Shown here piece by piece: positions 6,342 through 6,842 of a stretch of DNA of 6,842 nucleotides (position 1 is the first letter of the stretch; each line of letters begins with the position of its first letter). Origin of the DNA: an uncultured Alphaproteobacteria bacterium (lineage in GTDB: Bacteria; Pseudomonadota; Alphaproteobacteria; Sphingomonadales; Sphingomonadaceae); assembly GCA_903939555.1 (NCBI GenBank), contig CAJAHV010000215.1, forward strand, positions 1 through 6,842. The letters are read 5' to 3'. Below the pieces are notes generated by a model. That model worked only from the letters and a program-made list of their open reading frames with translations, made no database searches and had not been told where the DNA came from. Made by a program: the position numbers and the translations under genes.

Positions 6342-6373
6342 CCATCGACTTAATGCGACCGATTTTGGCATGA
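6335..6373 (+). CDS. Possible 12-residue leader peptide coupled to rmlC
   Basis: The ORF reads MSTIDLMRPILA and stops at TGA 6371-6373, which overlaps the rmlC ATG (6370-6372) as ATGA. It has AGGA at seven-base spacing. Since rmlC lacks its own clear Shine-Dalgarno sequence, ribosomes ending here could restart on rmlC. I know of no such peptide for rmlC. It could also be a chance ORF, or mark a longer leader mRNA. There is no run of a single amino acid of the kind seen in attenuator leaders. Confidence 0.3.
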   Translation: MSTIDLMRPILA

Positions 6374-6842
6374 ACGTCATCGACACCGCGCTGCCGGGCG
6401 TCAAGCTGATCGAACCAAAACTGTTCGGCGACGACCGCGGCTTCTTCATGGAAAGCTGGAACGCGCAAACTTTTGCCGACAATGGCCTCGATCTGCACTT
6501 CGTGCAGGACAACCACAGCCGGTCAGCACAGGGCGTGCTGCGGGGGCTGCATTATCAATTGCAGAACCCGCAGGGCAAGCTGGTGCGGGTCACCGCCGGT
6601 GCCGTATTTGATGTCGCGGTCGATCTGCGGCGCTCGTCTGCGCATTTTGGTCGCTGGGTCGGTTATGAATTGTCCGATGCCAACAAGCGCATGTTATGGG
6701 TGCCGCCCGGTTTTGCGCATGGCTTTGTCGTGCTGAGCGAAACTGCCGACTTCCTCTACAAATGCACGCAATTATATGATGGCAGCGATGATCGCGGCAT
6801 CCGCTGGAATGATCCGGCGATCGGGATCGACTGGCCGCTGGC
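6370..6842 (+). CDS. rmlC: dTDP-4-dehydrorhamnose 3,5-epimerase, N-terminal ~157 residues (3' end outside window)
   Basis: RmlC (RfbC) epimerises carbons 3 and 5 of dTDP-4-keto-6-deoxyglucose, the third step to dTDP-L-rhamnose, in the cytoplasm. The reading frame is open at the right edge; the family is about 180-190 residues, so some 25-30 are missing. Visible cupin-fold motifs: LFGDDRGFFMESW (18-30), DNHSRS (47-52), GVLRGLHYQ (55-63) with His61 as the expected catalytic base, VFDVAVDLRRSS (79-90), VPPGFAHGFVVLS (111-123), FLYKCT with Tyr130 as the likely active-site Tyr, and IRWNDPAIGIDWPL at the end. The catalytic Asp near the C-terminus lies beyond the window. The ATG at 6370 matches the usual N-terminus (MNVIDTALPGV). 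The gene is 115 bp from rmlA and may be translated through the short ORF that ends in its start codon. rmlB and rmlD probably follow. Confidence 0.96.
   Translation, partial: MNVIDTALPGVKLIEPKLFGDDRGFFMESWNAQTFADNGLDLHFVQDNHSRSAQGVLRGLHYQLQNPQGKLVRVTAGAVFDVAVDLRRSSAHFGRWVGYELSDANKRMLWVPPGFAHGFVVLSETADFLYKCTQLYDGSDDRGIRWNDPAIGIDWPL

Overview
The window reads as part of a chromosomal exopolysaccharide (EPS) locus from a GC-rich alphaproteobacterium, most likely a sphingomonad. That placement rests on the codon use, the protein style and an EpsD-family lipoprotein next to sugar genes; it is inference, not a database result. All recognisable genes lie on the + strand.

Layout. The C-terminal part of an AAA+-type ATPase runs in from the left edge (1-597). 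A gene-poor interval follows (598-917), unusually rich in inverted repeats, including a perfect 26-bp palindrome at 688-713. Next is a GT2 glycosyltransferase (918-1847). An AT-rich gap (1848-1965), the best place for an internal promoter, leads into an EpsD-like peptidyl-prolyl isomerase lipoprotein (1966-2925). Then comes a tight run: a polysaccharide pyruvyl transferase (2969-4135, TTG start), an FrhB-type iron-sulfur flavoprotein (4132-5361, ATGA overlap) and rmlA (5361-6254, one-base overlap). After 115 bp, rmlC (from 6370) runs off the right edge. A 12-codon ORF with its own Shine-Dalgarno sequence (6335-6373) ends inside the rmlC start codon.

How the genes may work together. RmlA and RmlC make dTDP-sugar intermediates on the way to dTDP-L-rhamnose; rmlB and rmlD would be expected just outside the window. 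The glycosyltransferase builds the repeat unit. The pyruvyl transferase probably adds pyruvate ketals, giving an acidic polymer. The EpsD-like lipoprotein is a predicted envelope chaperone of the kind found in exosortase-linked EPS loci. The FrhB-like protein is the least understood member: it is fused by overlap to the pyruvyl transferase gene, has an incomplete N-terminal 4Fe-4S motif and keeps a second Cys-rich motif. This pair is the strongest candidate here for undescribed glycan chemistry. No tRNA, rRNA, CRISPR array or insertion sequence was seen.
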